This document shows, piece by piece, positions 15,528-15,664 of a stretch of DNA of 15,664 bases. The stretch spans positions 1-15,664 of the forward strand of contig CAIYFP010000413.1 of assembly GCA_903925515.1 (NCBI GenBank), given 5' to 3'. Within the stretch, counting starts at the first letter, position 1; each line of letters begins with the position of its first letter. Source of the DNA: an uncultured Verrucomicrobiota bacterium. GTDB taxonomy: Bacteria; Verrucomicrobiota; Verrucomicrobiia; Limisphaerales; UBA9464. Made by a program: the position numbers and the translations under genes. The notes below the pieces were generated by a model. That model was not told where the DNA came from. It ran no database searches and saw only the letters and a program-made list of their open reading frames with translations.

Positions 15528-15664
15528 TAGTGTCGTGTCTCACAAATCGCTGGTGTTTCGTTGCTCCAAGAATGCCCCGGGGCAAGGCGTGAGGACGGAG
15601 CCTACCCGCAGCGGTCTGTGACGGACGAACCACGAAGCCCCGGGGCATTCTGGGAGCAACCCGA
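15527..15664. repeat. Long imperfect inverted repeat, possible dispersed element or mobile-element end
   Basis: A 24-bp arm at 15560-15583 (starting GTTGCTCCAAGAATGCCCC) is the reverse complement of 15637-15660 with a single mismatch; the 53-bp centre is unpaired. Each arm contains the palindrome GCCCCGGGGC. Just outside the left arm the sequence CTAG (15527-15530) is followed by TGTCGTGTCTCACAAATCGC. No protein-coding frame is evident. The structure would form a strong stem-loop in RNA or single-stranded DNA. It could be a REP/MITE-like dispersed repeat, the start of an insertion sequence continuing beyond the window, or a factor-independent terminator without T-tract. Confidence 0.6.

Noticed and set aside
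15145..15648. Open frames on both strands in the last 500 bp (for example a 158-codon plus frame and a 121-codon minus frame)
   Set aside because: Their translations show no recognisable domain, no plausible start context, and both run into the inverted repeat at 15560-15660; they look like GC-driven shadows.

Overview
The window looks like chromosomal DNA of a high-GC member of the Verrucomicrobia/Planctomycetes group, most likely Verrucomicrobia. The reasons are a pseudopilin with the FTLIELLVVIA N-terminus typical of that group's many DUF1559-like proteins, a secreted sulfatase beside Gfo/Idh/MocA oxidoreductase and CocE-type hydrolase genes, mostly absent Shine-Dalgarno sequences, and strong third-position GC. 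No phage, plasmid or CRISPR genes are visible. This assignment is inference from gene content.

Left part (1-4504), all on the minus strand, read right to left: rpmE (ribosomal protein L31), a strong intrinsic terminator, prfA (release factor 1), a HAD phosphatase, a 481-aa polytopic membrane protein of unknown function, and a pseudopilin that leaves the window and carries an apparent frameshift just after its transmembrane helix. The gaps between membrane protein, HAD gene and prfA hold degenerate 7-bp repeats that abut the HAD stop codon and its start region.

Centre (4505-9454): rpmE and hom (homoserine dehydrogenase with ACT domain) are divergent and share a 196-bp intergenic region with a perfect 11-bp inverted repeat next to the rpmE start. 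hom converges on a secreted CocE/NonD (S15-like) serine hydrolase. Upstream of that, on the same minus strand, is a secreted sulfatase whose maturation motif is C-C-P-S-L instead of the canonical C-x-P-x-R.

Right part (9536-15173), all on the plus strand: cmk (cytidylate kinase), a Gfo/Idh/MocA-like oxidoreductase followed 3 bp later by a secreted alpha/beta hydrolase (probable operon), a secreted subtilisin-like protease with two fibronectin III-like domains, and a small exported chalcone-isomerase-like protein. The last 490 bp have no recognisable gene but end in a 24-bp near-perfect inverted repeat (15560-15660) that looks like a dispersed repeat or the edge of an element continuing outside the window.

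The genes are a mix of housekeeping functions (translation, threonine/methionine synthesis, nucleotide metabolism) and secreted hydrolases suited to polymer degradation. I found no clear new multi-gene defence or mobile system. The most interesting signals are the CxPxL sulfatase, the candidate L31 leader, the heptad repeats, the terminal inverted repeat, and a strong genome-wide-looking excess of the tetranucleotide CATG, seen best in the near-exclusive use of NCA codons before Trp.
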